DNA of 64,000 nt, taken from Cladorhizidae sp. MBARI D1340-BT2 (lineage: Eukaryota; Porifera; Demospongiae; Poecilosclerida; Cladorhizidae). Every line of letters begins with the position of its first letter. The first letter of the stretch is position 1. Below are positions 34,001 to 47,030 of the stretch, piece by piece. The stretch covers positions 23,623,989 to 23,687,988 of the forward strand of contig JAQNBH010000003.1 in NCBI GenBank assembly GCA_028752905.1, read 5' to 3'. The position numbers and the translations under genes are program-made. Below the pieces are notes generated by a model that was given only the letters and a program-made list of their open reading frames with translations, was not told the origin of the DNA and made no database searches.

Positions 34001-37000
34001 TTGTACCAGTGGCTCTTGGGACAGTGGCTTTGTACCACTGGCTTTGGACAGTGTCTTGGGACACAGTGGCTTTGGACAGTGGTTTGGGACAGTGGCTTTG
34101 TACCAGTGGCTTTGGAGAGTGGCTTGGGACAGTGGCTTTGGACATTGGCTTGGGACAGTGGCTTTGTAACAGTGATTTTGGACAGTAGCTTGGGACAGTG
34201 GCTTTGTACCATTGGCTTTGGACAGTGGCTTGGGACAGTGGCTTTGAACCAGTGGCTTTGGACAGTGGCTTGGTACAGTGGCTTTGTACCAGTGGTTTTG
34301 GACAGTAGCTTGGTACAGTGGCTTACCAGTGGCTTTGGACAGTGGCTTGGTACAGTGGCTTTTTACCAGTTGCTTTGGACAGTGGCTTGGTACAGTTGCT
34401 TTGTACCAGTGACTTTGTACAGTGGCTTGGGACAGTGGCTTTGTACCAGTGGCTTTGGACAGTGGCTTTGTACCAGTGGCTTTGGACAGTGGCTTGGGAC
34501 AGTGGCTTTGTACCAGTGGCTTTGGACAGTGGCTTGGGACAGTCGCTTTGAACCAGTGGCTTTGGACAGTGGCTTGGGACAGTGGCTTTGTACCAGTGGC
34601 TTTGGACAGTGGCTTGGGACAGTGGCTTTGTACCAGTGGCTTTGGACAGTGGCTTTGTCCCAGTGGCTTTGGACAGTTGCTTGGTACAGTGGCTTTGTAC
34701 CAGTGGCTTTGGACAGTGGCTTGATACAGTGGCTTTGTACCAGTGTCTTTGGACAGTGGCTTGGTACAGTGGCTTTGTACCACTGGCTTTGGACAGTGGC
34801 TTGGTACAATGGCTTTGTACCAGCGGCTTTGGACAGTGGCTTGAGACAATGGCTTCGTACCAGTGGCTTTGGACAGTGGCTTGTGACAGTGGCTTTGTAC
34901 CAGTGGCTTTGGACAGTGGCTTGGGACAGTGGCTCTTTACCAGTGGCTTTGGACAGTGGCTTGGTATGGTGGCTTTGTACCAGTGGCTTTGTACAGTGGC
35001 TTGGGACAGTGGCTTTGTACCTGTGGCTTTGGACAGTGGCTTGGGACAGTGGCTTTGTACCAGTGGCTTTGGACAGTGGCTAGGGACAGTGGCTTTGTAC
35101 CAGTGGCTTTGGACAGTGGCTTAGGACAGTCGCTTTGTACCAGTGGCTCTTGGGACATGGCTTTGTACCACTGGTTTTGGACAGTGTCTTGGGACAGTGG
35201 CTTTGCACCAGTGGCTTTGGACAGTGGTTTGGCACAGTAGCTTTGTACCAGTGGCTTTGGAGAGTAGCTTGGGACAGTGGCTTTGTACCAGTGGCTTTGG
35301 ACATTGGCTTGGGACAGTGGCTTTGAACCAGTGGCTTTGGACAATGGCTTGGTACAGTGGCTTTGTACCAGTGGCTTTGGACAGTAGCTTGGTACAGTGG
35401 CTTACCAGTGGCTTTGGACAGTGGCTTGGTACAGTGGGTTTTTACCAGTGGCTTTGGACAGTGGCTTGGTACAGTTGCTTTGTACTAGTGGCTTTGTACA
35501 GTGGCTTGGGACAGTGGCTTTGTACCAGTGGCTTTGGACAGTGGCTTGGGACAGTGGCTTTGTACCAGTGGCTTTGGACAGTGGCTTGGGACAGTGGCTT
35601 TGTACCAGTGGCTTTGGACAGTGGCTTGGACAGTCGCTTTGTACCAGTGACTTTGGACAGTGGCTTGGGACAGTGGCTTTGTACCAGTGACTTTGGGCAG
35701 TGTCTTGGGTCAGTAGCTTTGTACCAGTAGCTTTGGACAGTGGCTTGGGACAGTCGCTTTGTACCAGTGGCTCTTGGGACAGTGGCTTTGTACCACTGGC
35801 TTTGGACAGTGTTTTGGGACAGTGGCTTTGCACCAGTGGCTTTGGAGAGTGGCTTGGGACAGTAGCTTTGTACCAGTGGCTTTGGACATTGGCTTGGGAC
35901 AGTGGCTTTGTAACAGTGATTTTGGGCAGTTGCTTGGGACAGTGACTTTGTACCATTGGCTTTGGACAGTGGCTTGGGACAGTGGCTTTGAACCAGTGGC
36001 TTTGGACAGTGGCTTGGTACAGTGGCTTTGTACCAGTGGCTTTGGACATTAGCTTGGTACAGTGGCTTACCAATGGCTTTGGACAGTGGCTTGGTACAGT
36101 GGCTTTTTACCAGTGGCTTTGGACAGTGGTATGGTACAGTTGCTTTGTACCAGTGGCTTTGTACAGTGGCTTGGTACAGTGACTTACTAGTGACTTTGGA
36201 CAGTGGCTTGGTACAGTGGCTTTTTACCAGTGGCTTTGGACAGTGGCTTGGGACAGTGGCTTTTTACCAGTGGCTTTGTACAGTGGCTTGGGACAGTGGC
36301 TTTGTACCTGTGGCTTTGGACAGTGGCTTGGGACAGTGGCTTTGTACCAGTGGCTTTGTACAGTGGCTTGGGACAGTGGCTTTGTACCAGTGGCTTTGGA
36401 CAGTGGCTTAGGACAGTCGCTTTGTACCAGTGGCTCTTGGGACAGTGGCTTTGTACCACTGGCTTTGGAAAGTGTCTTGGGACAGTGGCTTTGCACCAGT
36501 GGCTTTGGACAGTGGTTTGGGACAGTGGCTTTGTACCAGTGGCTTTGGAGTGTGGCTTGGGACAGTGGCTTTGTACCAGTGGCTTTGGACATTGGCTTGG
36601 GACAGTGGCTTTGTAACAGTGATTTTGGACAGTAGCTTGGGACAGTGGCTTTGTACCATTGGCTTTGGACAGTGGCTTGGTACGGTGGCTTTGTACCAGT
36701 GGCTTTGTACAGTGGCTTGGGACAGTGGCTTTGTACCTGTGGTTTTGGACAGTGGCTTGGGACAGTGGCTTTGTACCAGTGGCTTTGGACAGTGGCTAGG
36801 GACAGTGGCTTTGTACCAGTGGCTTTGGACAGTGGCTTAGGACAGTCGCTTTGTACCAGTGGCTCTTGGGACATGGCTTTGTACCACTGGCTTTGGACAG
36901 TGTCTTGGGACAGTGGCTTTGCACCAGTGGCTTTGGACAGTGGTTTGGCACAGTAGTTTTGTACCAGTGGATTTGGAGAGTGGCTTGGGACAGTGGCTTT

Positions 37001-37645
37001 GTACCAGTGGCTTTGGACATTGGCTTGGGACAGTGGCTTTGTAACAGTGATTTTGGACAGTAGCTTGGACAGTGGCTTTGTACCATTGGCTTTGGACAGT
37101 GGCTTGGGACAGTGGCTTTGAACCAGTGGCTTTGGACAATGGCTTGGTACAGTGGCTTTGTACCAGTGGCTTTGGACAGTAGCTTGGTACAGTGGCTTAC
37201 CAGTGGCTTTGGACAGTGGCTTGGTACAGTTGCTTTGTACCAGTGGCTTTGTAGAGTGGCTTGGGACAGTGGCTTTGTACCAGTGGCTTTGGACAGTGGC
37301 TTGGGACAGTGGCTTTGTACCAGTGGCTTTGGACAGTGGCTTGGGACAGTGGCTTTGTACCAGTGGCTTTGGACAGTGGCTTGGACAGTCGCTTTGTACC
37401 AGTGGCTTTGGACAGTGGCTTGGGACAGTGGCTTTGTACCAGTGACTTTGGACAGTGTCTTGGGACAGTAGCTTTGTACCAGTAGCTTTGGACAGTGGCT
37501 TGGGACAGTCGCTTTGTACCAGTGGCTCTTGGGACAGTGGCTTTGTACCACTGGCTTTGGACAGTGTCTTGAGACAGTGGCTTTGCACCAGTGGCTTTGG
37601 ACAGTGGTTTGGGACAGTGACTTTGTACCAGTGGCTTTGGACAGT
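31050..37645. repeat. Duplication, offset 4216-4256 bp (about 31.05-33.43 kb / 35.3-37.65 kb)
   Basis: Collinear markers give an offset of 4256 up to about 35.8 kb and 4216 after it, a 40-bp difference. Examples are the TGGTATGGTACAG variant (about 31911/36127), CTAGGGACAG (about 32580/36796) and GGCTTGGACAGTCGC (33160/37376). Homology breaks near 33430/37640. The right-hand copy was itself duplicated (next entry). Confidence 0.78.
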
Positions 37646-39750
37646 GGCTTGAGACAATGGCTTTGTACCAGTGGCTTTGGACAGTGGCTTGGGACAGTGG
37701 CTTTGTACCAGTGGCTTTGGACAGTGGCTTGGGACAGTGGCTTTGTACCAGTGGCTTTGGACAGTGGCTTGGACAGTCGCTTTGTACCAGTGGCTTTGGA
37801 CAGTGGCTTGGGACAGTGGCTTTGTACCAGTGACTTTGGACAGTGTCTTGGGTCAGTAGCTTTGTACCAGTAGCTTTGGACAGTGGCTTGGGACAGTCGC
37901 TTTGTACCAGTGGCTCTTGGGACAGTGGCTTTGTACCACTGGCTTTGGACAGTGTCTTGGGACAGTGGCTTTGTACCAGTGGCTTTGGAGAGTGGCTTGG
38001 GACAGTGGCTTTGTACCAGTGGCTTTGGACATTGGCTTGGGACAGTGGCTTTGTAACAGTGATTTTGGGCAGTAGCTTGGGACAGTGACTTTGTACCATT
38101 GGCTTTGGACAGTGGCTTGGGACAGTGGCTTTGAACCAGTGGCTTTGGACAGTGGCTTGGTACAGTGGCTTTGTACCAGTGGCTTTGGACAGTAGCTTGG
38201 TACAGTAGCTTACCAATGGCTTTGGACAGTGGCTTGGTACAGTGGCTTTTTACCAGTGGCTTTGGACAGTGGTATGGTACAGTTGCTTTGTACCAGTTGC
38301 TTTGTACAGTGGCTTGGTACAGTGGCTTACTAGTGACTTTGGACAGTGGCTTGGTACAGTGGCTTTTTACCAGTGGCTTTGGACAGTGGCTTGGGACAGT
38401 GGCTTTTTACCAGTGGCTTTGTACAGTGGCTTGGGACAGTGGCTTTGTACCTGTGGCTTTGGACAGTGGCTTGGGACAGTGGCTTTGTACCAGTGGCTTT
38501 GTACAGTGGCTTGGGACAGTGGCTTTGTACCAGTGGCTTTGGACAGTGGCTTAGGACAGTCGCTTTGTACCAGTGGCTCTTGGGACAGTGGCTTTGTACC
38601 ACTGGCTTTGGACAGTGTCTTGGGACAGTGGCTTTGCACCAGTGGCTTTGGACAGTGGTTTGGGACAGTGGCTTTGTACCAGTGGCTTTGGAGAGTGGCT
38701 TGGGACAGTGGCTTTGTACCAGTGGCTTTGGACATTGGCTTGGGACAGTGGCTTTGTAACAGTGATTTTGGACAGTAGCTTGGGACAGTGGCTTTGTACC
38801 ATTGGCTTTGGACAGTGGCTTGGTACGGTGGCTTTGTACCAGTGGCTTTGTACAGTGGCTTGGGACAGTGGCTTTGTACCTGTGGCTTTGGACAGTGGCT
38901 TGGGACAGTGGCTTTGTACCAGTGGCTTTGGACAGTGGCTAGGGACAGTAGCTTTGTACCAGTAGCTTTGGACAGTGGCTTAGGACAGTCGCTTTGTACC
39001 AGTGGCTCTTGGGACAGTGGCTTTGCACCAGTGGCTTTGGACAGTGGTTTGGCACAGTAGCTTTGTACCAGTGGATTAGGAGAGTGGCTTGGGACAGTGG
39101 ATTTGTACCAGTGGCTTTGGACATTGGCTTGGGACAGTGGCTTTGTAACAGTGATTTTGGACAGTAGCTTGGACAGTGGCTTTGTACCATTGGCTTTGGA
39201 CAGTGGCTTGGGACAGTGGCTTTGAACCAGTGGCTTTGGACAATGGCTTGGTACAGTGGCTTTGTACCAGTGGCTTTGGACAGTAGCTTGGTACAGTGGC
39301 TTACCAGTGGCTTTGGACAGTGGCTTGGTACAGTTGCTTTGTACCAGTGGCTTTGTAGAGTGGCTTGGGATAGTGGCTTTGTACCAGTGGCTTTGGACAG
39401 TGGCTTGGGACAGTGGCTTTGTACCAGTGGCTTTGGACAGTGGCTTGGGACAGTGGCTTTGTACCAGTGGCTTTGGACAGTGGCTTGGACAGTCGCTTTG
39501 TACCAGTGGCTTTGGACAGTGGCTTGGGACAGTGGCTTTGTACCAGTGACTTTGGACAGTGTCTTGGGACAGTAGCTTTGTACCAGTAGCTTTGGACAGT
39601 GGCTTGGGACAGTCGCTTTGTACCAGTGGCTCTTGGGACAGTGGCTTTGTACCACTGGCTTTGGACAGTGTCTTGAGACAGTGGCTTTGCACCAGGGGCT
39701 TTGGACAGTGGTTTGGGACAGTGGCTTTGTACCAGTGGCTTTGGAGAGTG
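35520..39750. repeat. Tandem duplication, offset 2143 then 2104 bp
   Basis: About 35520-37640 is repeated at about 37660-39750. The offset is 2143 through 36.2-36.65/38.35-38.79 kb and 2104 further right, a change of about one trimer. With the copies near 31.3-33.4 kb and 42.46-44.3 kb this makes at least four copies of a roughly 2.1-kb unit. Confidence 0.75.
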
Positions 39751-42700
39751 GCTTGGGACAGTGGCTTTGTACCAGTGGCTTTGGACATTGGCTTGGGACA
39801 GTGGCTTTGTAACATTGATTTTGGGCAGTAGCTTGGGACAGTGACTTTGTACTATTGGCTTTGGACAGTGGCTTGGGACAGTGGCTTTGAACCAGTGGCT
39901 TTGGACAGTGGCTTGGTACAGTGGCTTTGTACCAGTGGCTTTGGACAGTAGCTTGGTACAGTGGCTTACCAGTGGCTTTGGACAGTGGCTTGGTACAGTG
40001 GCTTTTTACCAGTAGCTTTGGACAGTGGCTTGGTACAGTTGCTTTGTACCAGTGGCTTTGTACAGTAGCTTGGTACAGTGACTTACCAGTACCTTTGGAC
40101 AGTGGCTTGGTACAGTGGCTTTTTACCAGTGGCTTTGGACAGTGGCTTGGGACAGTGGCTTTGTACCAGTGGCTTTGTACAGTGGCTTGGGACAGTGGCT
40201 TTGTACCTGTGGCTTTGGACAGTGGCTTGGACAGTCGCTTTGTACCAGTGGCTTTGGACAGTGGCTTGGGACAGTGGCTTTGTACCAGTGACTTTGGACA
40301 GTGTCTTGGGACAGTAGCTTTGTACCAGTAGCTTTGGACAGTGGCTTGGGACAGTCGCTTTGTACCAGTGGCTCTTGGGACAGTGGCTTTGTACCACTGG
40401 CTTTGGACAGTGTCTTGAGACAGTGGTTTTGCACCAGTGGCTTTGGACAGTGGTTTGGGACAGTGGCTTTGTACCAGTGGCTTTAGAGAGTGGCTTGGGA
40501 CAGTGGCTTTGTACCAGTGGCTTTGGACATTGGCTTGGGACAGTGGCTTTGTAACAGTGATTTTGGGCAGTAGCTTGGGACAGTGACTTTGTACCATTGG
40601 CTTTGGACAGTGGCTTGGGACAGTGGCTTTGAACCAGTGGCTTTGGACAGTGGCTTGGTACAGTGGCTTTGTACCAGTGGCTTTGGACAGTAGCTTGGTA
40701 CAGTGGCTTACCAGTGGCTTTGGACAGTGGCTTGGTACAGTGGCTTTTTACCAGTAGCTTTGGACAGTGGCTTGGTACAGTTGCTTTGTACCAGTGGCTT
40801 TGTACAGTAGCTTGGTACAGTGACTTACCAGTGCCTTTGGACAGTGGCTTGGTACAGTGGCTTTTTACCAGTGGCTTTGGACAGTGGCTTGGGACAGTGG
40901 CTTTGTACCAGTGGCTTTGTACAGTGGCTTGGGACAGTGGCTTTGTACCTGTGGCTTTGGACAGTGGCTTGGGACAGTGGCTTTGTACCAGTGGCTTTGT
41001 ACAGTGGCTTGGGACAGTGGCTTTGTACCAGTGGCTTTGGACAGTGGCTTAGGACAGTCACTTTGTACTAGTGGCTCTTGGGACAGTGGCTTTGTACCAC
41101 TGGCTTTGGACAGTGTCTTGGGACAAAGTGGCTTTGGACAGTGGTTTGGGACAGTGGCTTTGTACCAGTGGCTTTGGAGAGTGGCTTGGGACAGTGGCTT
41201 TGTACCAGTGGCTTTGGACATTGGCTTGGGACAGTGGCTTTGTAACAGTGATTTTGGACAGTAGCTTGGGACAGTGGCTTTGTACCATTGGCTTTGGACA
41301 GTGGCTTGGAACAGTGGCTTTGAACCAGTGGCTTTGGACAGTGGCTTGGTACAGTGGCTTTGTACCAGTGGCTTTGGACAGTAGCTTGGTACAGTGGCTT
41401 ACCAGTGGCTTTGGACAGTGGCTTGGTACAGTGGCTTTTTACCAGTTGCTTTGGACATTGGCTTGGTACAGTTGCTTTGTACCAGTGACTTTGTACAGTG
41501 GCTTGGGACAGTGGCTTTGTACCAGTGGCTTTGGACAGTGGCTTTGTACCAGTGGCTTTGGACAGTGGCTTGGGACAGTGGCTTTGTACCAGTGGCTTTG
41601 GACAGTGGCTTGGGACAGTCGCTTTGTACCAGTGGCTTTGGACAGTGGCTTGGGACAGTGGCTTTGTACCAGTGACTTTGGACAGTGGCTTGGGACAGTG
41701 GCTTTGTACCAGTGGCTTTGGACAGTGGCTTTGTCCCAGTGGCTTTGGACAGTTGCTTGGTACAGTGCCTTGTACCAGTGGCTTTGGACAGTGGCTTGAT
41801 ACAGTGGCTTTGTACCAGTGTCTTTGGACAGTGGCTTGGTACAGTGGCTTTGTACCACTGGCTTTGGACAGTGGCTTGGTACAATGGCTTTGTACCAGCG
41901 GCTTTGGACAGTAGCTTTGTACAGTGGCTTTGTACCAATGGCTTTGTACAGTGGCTTAGGACAGTGGTTTTGTAACTGTGACTTTGGACAGTGGCTTGGG
42001 ACAGTGGCTTTGTACCAGTGGCTTTGGACAGTGGCTTGGGACAGTGGCTTTGTACCAGTGGCTTTGGACAGTGGCTTAGGACAGTCACTTTGTACCAGTG
42101 GCTCTTGGGACAGTGGCTTTGTACCACTGGCTTTGGACAGTGTTTTGGGACAGTGGCTTTGTACCAGTGGCTTTGGACAGTGGTTTGGGACAGTGGCTTT
42201 GTACCAGTGGCATTGTACAGTGGCTTAAGACAGTGGCTTTGTACCAGTGGCTTTGGACAGTGGCTTGGCTTTATAACAGTGGCTTTGGACAGTGGCTTGG
42301 AACAGTGGCTTTGTACCAGTGGCTTTGGACAGTGGCTTGGGACAGTGGCTTTGTACCAGTGGCTTTGGACAGTGGCTTGGGACAGTGGCCTTGTACCAAT
42401 GGCTTTGGAGAGTGGCTTGGTACATTGGCTTTGTACCAGTGGCTTTGGACATTGGCTTGGGACAGTGGCTTTGTACCAGTGGCTTTGGAGAGTGGCTTGG
42501 GACAGTGGCTTTGTACCAGTGGCTTTGGACATTGGCTTGGGACAGTGGCTTTGTAACAGTGATTTTGGGCAGTAGCTTGGGACAGTGACTTTGTACCATT
42601 GGCTTTGGACAGTGGCTTGGGACAGTGGCTTTGAACCAGTGGCTTTGGACAGTGGCTTGGTACAGTGGCTTTGTACCAGTGGCTTTGGACAGTAGCTTGG

Positions 42701-45700
42701 TACAGTAGCTTACCAATGGCTTTGGACAGTGGCTTGGTACAGTGGCTTTTTACCAGTGGCTTTGGACAGTGGTATGGTACAGTTGCTTTGTACCAGTTGC
42801 TTTGTACAGTGGCTTGGTACAGTGACTTACTAGTGACTTTGGACAGTGGCTTGGTACAGTGGCTTTTTACCAGTGGCTTTGGACAGTGGCTTGGGACAGT
42901 GGCTTTTTACCAGTGGCTTTGTACAGTGGCTTGGGACAGTGGCTTTGTACCTGTGGCTTTGGACAGTGGCTTGGGACAGTGGCTTTGTACCAGTGGCTTT
43001 GTACAGTGGCTTGGGACAGTGGCTTTGTACCAGTGGCTTTGGACAGTGGCTTAGGACAGTCGCTTTGTACCAGTGGCTCTTGGGACAGTGGCTTTGTACC
43101 ACTGGGGCTTTGGACAGTGTCTTGGGACAGTGGCTTTGCACCAGTGGCTTTGGACAGTGGTTTGGGACAGTGGCTTTGTACCAGTGGCTTTGGAGAGTGG
43201 CTTGGGACAGTGGCTTTGTACCAGTGGCTTTGGACATTGGCTTGGGACAGTGGCTTTGTAACAGTGATTTTGGACAGTAGCTTGGGACAGTGGCTTTGTA
43301 CCATTGGCTTTGGACAGTGGCTTGGTACGGTGGCTTTGTACCAGTGGCTTTGTACAGTGGCTTGGGACAGTGGCTTTGTACCTGTGGCTTTGGACAGTGG
43401 CTTGGGACAGTGGCTTTGTACCAGTGGCTTTGGACAGTGGCTAGGGACAGTAGCTTTGTACCAGTAGCTTTGGACAGTGGCTTAGGACAGTCGCTTTGTA
43501 CCAGTGGCTCTTGGGACAGTGGCTTTGCACCAGTGGCTTTGGACAGTGGTTTGGCACAGTAGCTTTGTACCAGTGGATTAGGAGAGTGGCTTGGGACAGT
43601 GGATTTGTACCAGTGGCTTTGGACATTGGCTTGGGACAGTGGCTTTGTAACAGTGATTTTGGACAGTAGCTTGGACAGTGGCTTTGTACCATTGGCTTTG
43701 GACAGTGGCTTAGGACAGTGGCTTTGAACCAGTGGCTTTGGACAATGGCTTGGTACAGTGGCTTTGTACCAGTGGCTTTGGACAGTAGCTTGGTACAGTG
43801 GCTTACCAGTGGCTTTGGACAGTGGCTTGGTACAGTTGCTTTGTACCAGTGGCTTTGTAGAGTGGCTTGGGATAGTGGCTTTGTACCAGTGGCTTTGGAC
43901 AGTGGCTTGGGACAGTGGCTTTGTACCAGTGGCTTTGGACAGTGGCTTGGGACAGTGGCTTTGTACCAGTGGCTTTGGACAGTGGCTTGGACAGTCGCTT
44001 TGTACCAGTGGCTTTGGACAGTGGCTTGGGACAGTGGCTTTGTACCAGTGACTTTGGACAGTGTCTTGGGACAGTAGCTTTGTACCAGTAGCTTTGGACA
44101 GTGGCTTGGGACAGTCGCTTTGTACCAGTGGCTCTTGGGACAGTGGATTTGTACCACTGGCTTTGGACAGTGTCTTGAGACAGTGGCTTTGCACCAGGGG
44201 CTTTGGACAGTGGTTTGGGACAGTGGCTTTGTACCAGTGGCTTTGGAGAGTGGCTTGGGACAGTGGCTTTGTACCAGTGGCTTTGGACATTGGCTTGGGA
44301 CAGTGGCTTTGTAACAGTGATTTTGGGCAGTAGCTTGGGACAGTGACTTTGTACCATTGGCTTTGGACAGTGGCTTGGGACAGTGGCTTTGAACCAGTGG
44401 CTTTGGACAGTGGCTTGGTACAGTGGCTTTGTACCAGTGGCTTTGGACAGTAGCTTGGTACAGTGGCTTACCAGTGGCTTTGGACAGTGGCTTGGTACAG
44501 TGGCTTTTTACCAGTAGCTTTGGACAGTGGCTTGGTACAGTTGCTTTGTACCAGTGGCTTTGTACAGTAGCTTAGTACAGTGACTTACCAGTGCCTTTGG
44601 ACAGTGGCTTGGTACAGTGGCTTTTTACCAGTGGCTTTGGACAGTGTCTTGGGACAGTGGCTTTGTACCAGTGGCTTTGTACAGTGGCTTGGGACAGTGG
44701 CTTTGTACCTGTGGCTTTGGACAGTGGCTTGGACAGTCGCTTTGTACCAGTGGCTTTGGACAGTGGCTTGGGACAGTGGCTTTGTACCAGTGACTTTGGA
44801 CAGTGTCTTGGGACAGTAGCTTTGTACCAGTAGCTTTGGACAGTGGCTTGGGACAGTCGCTTTGTACCAGTGGCTCTTGGGACAGTGGCTTTGTACCACT
44901 GGCTTTGGACAGTGTCTTGAGACAGTGGTTTTGCACCAGTGGCTTTGGACAGTGGTTTGGGACAGTGGCTTTGTACCAGTGGCTTTAGAGAGTGGCTTGG
45001 GACAGTGGCTTTGTACCAGTGGCTTTGGACATTGGCTTGGGACAGTGGCTTTGTAACAGTGATTTTGGGCAGTAGCTTGGGACAGTGACTTTGTACCATT
45101 GGCTTTGGACAGTGGCTTGGGACAGTGGCTTTGAACCAGTGGCTTTGGACAGTGGCTTGGTACAGTGGCTTTGTACCAGTGGCTTTGGACAGTAGCTTGG
45201 TACAGTGGCTCACCAGTGGCTTTGGACAGTGGCTTGGTACAGTGGCTTTTTACCAGTAGCTTTGGACAGTGGCTTGGTACAGTTGCTTTGTACCAGTGGC
45301 TTTGTACAGTAGCTTGGTACAGTGACTTACCAGTGCCTTTGGACAGTGGCTTGGTACAGTGGCTTTTTACCAGTGGCTTTGGACAGTGGCTTGGGACAGT
45401 GGCTTTGTACCAGTGGCTTTGTACAGTGGCTTGGGACAGTGGCTTTGTACCTGTGGCTTTGGACAGTGGCTTGGGACAGTGGCTTTGTACCAGTGGCTTT
45501 GTACAGTGGCTTGGGACAGTGGCTTTGTACCAGTGGCTTTGGACAGTGGCTTAGGACAGTCACTTTGTACCAGTGGCTCTTGGGACAGTGGCTTTGTACC
45601 ACTGGCTTTGGACAGTGTCTTGGGACAAAGTGGCTTTGGACAGTGGTTTGGGACAGTGGCTTTGTACCAGTGGCTTTGGAGAGTGGCTTGGGACAGTGGC

Positions 45701-47030
45701 TTTGTACCAGTGGCTTTGGACATTGGCTTGGGACAGTGGCTTTGTAACAGTGATTTTGGACAGTAGCTTGGGACAGTGGCTTTGTACCATTGGCTTTGGA
45801 CAGTGGCTTGGGACAGTGGCTTTGAACCAGTGGCTTTGGACAGTGGCTTGGTACAGTGGCTTTGTACCAGTGGCTTTGGACAGTAGCTTGGTACAGTGGC
45901 TTACCAGTGGCTTTGGACAGTGGCTTGGTACAGTGGCTTTTTACCAGTTGCTTTGGACATTGGCTTGGTACAGTTGCTTTGTACCAGTGACTTTGTACAG
46001 TGGCTTGGGACAGTGGCTTTGTACCAGTGGCTTTGGACAGTGGCTTTGTACCAGTGGCTTTGGACAGTGGCTTGGGACAGTGGCTTTGTACCAGTGGCTT
46101 TGGACAGTGGCTTGGGACAGTCGCTTTGTACCAGTGGCTTTGGACAGTGGCTTGGGACAGTGGCTTTGTACCAGTGACTTTGGACAGTGGCTTGGGACAG
46201 TGGCTTTGTACCAGTGGCTTTGGACAGTGGCTTGGGACAGTGGCTTTGTACCAGTGGCTTTGGACAGTGGCTTTGTCCCAGTGGCTTTGGACAGTTGCTT
46301 GGTACAGTGCCTTGTACCAGTGGCTTTGGACAGTGGCTTGATACAGTGGCTTTGTACCAGTGTCTTTGGACAGTGGCTTGGTACAGTGGCTTTGTACCAC
46401 TGGCTTTGGACAGTGGCTTGGTACAATGGCTTTGTACCAGCGGCTTTGGACAGTAGCTTGGTACAGTGGCTTTGTACCAATGGCTTTGTACAGTGGCTTA
46501 GGACAGTGGTTTTGTAACTGTGACTTTGGACAGTGGCTTGGGACAGTGGCTTTGTACCAGTGGCTTTGGACAGTGGCTTGGGACAGTGGCTTTGTACCAG
46601 TGGCTTTGGACAGTGGCTTAGGACAGTCGCTTTGTACCAGTGGCTCTTGGGACAGTGGCTTTGTACCACTGGCTTTGGACAGTGTTTTGGGACAGTGGCT
46701 TTGTACCAGTGGCTTTGGACAGTGGTTTGGGACAGTGGCTTTGTACCAGTGGCATTGTACAGTGGCTTAAGACAGTGGCTTTGTACCAGTGGCTTTGGAC
46801 AGTGGCTTGGCTTTATAACAGTGGCTTTGGACAGTGGCTTGGAACAGTGGCTTTGTACCAGTGGCTTTGGACAGTGGCTTGGGACAGTGGCTTTGTACCA
46901 GTGGCTTTGGACAGTGGCTTGGGACAGTGGCCTTGTACCAATGGCTTTGGAGAGTGGCTTGTTACATTGGCTTTGTACCAGTGGCTTTGGACATTGGCTT
47001 GGGACAGTGGCTTTGTACCAGTGGCTTTGG
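37955..47030. repeat. Tandem duplication, offset 4500-4542 bp (37955-42488 / 42455-47030)
   Basis: The copies are collinear at offset 4500 to about 43104. There the second copy carries two extra G (CACTGGGGCTTTGG) and the offset becomes 4502; a 40-bp trimer gained near 46.2 kb makes it 4542. Markers include GGATTAGGAGAG (about 39071/43573), CACCAGGGGC (about 39690/44192) and GGCTTTATAAC (42268/46810). The copies overlap by a few tens of bases at the junction, as expected for exchange within a 40-bp periodic array. Confidence 0.82.

Larger units (their letters stand above)
25990..37954. repeat. 40-bp trimer array with post-block segments and large duplications
   Basis: The post-block segment follows block 7 (25990-26600). 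Further post-block-type segments without a GCCCTA block lie at about 27620-28210 and 29700-30330. The remainder is trimers with the irregular monomers GTGGCTCTTGGGA, GGCTTACCAG, GGCTTGGACAGTCGC (one missing base pair of GGs) and GTAACAGTGATTTTGG. No 13-bp array, no telomere-like block and no gene is seen. Confidence 0.88.
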
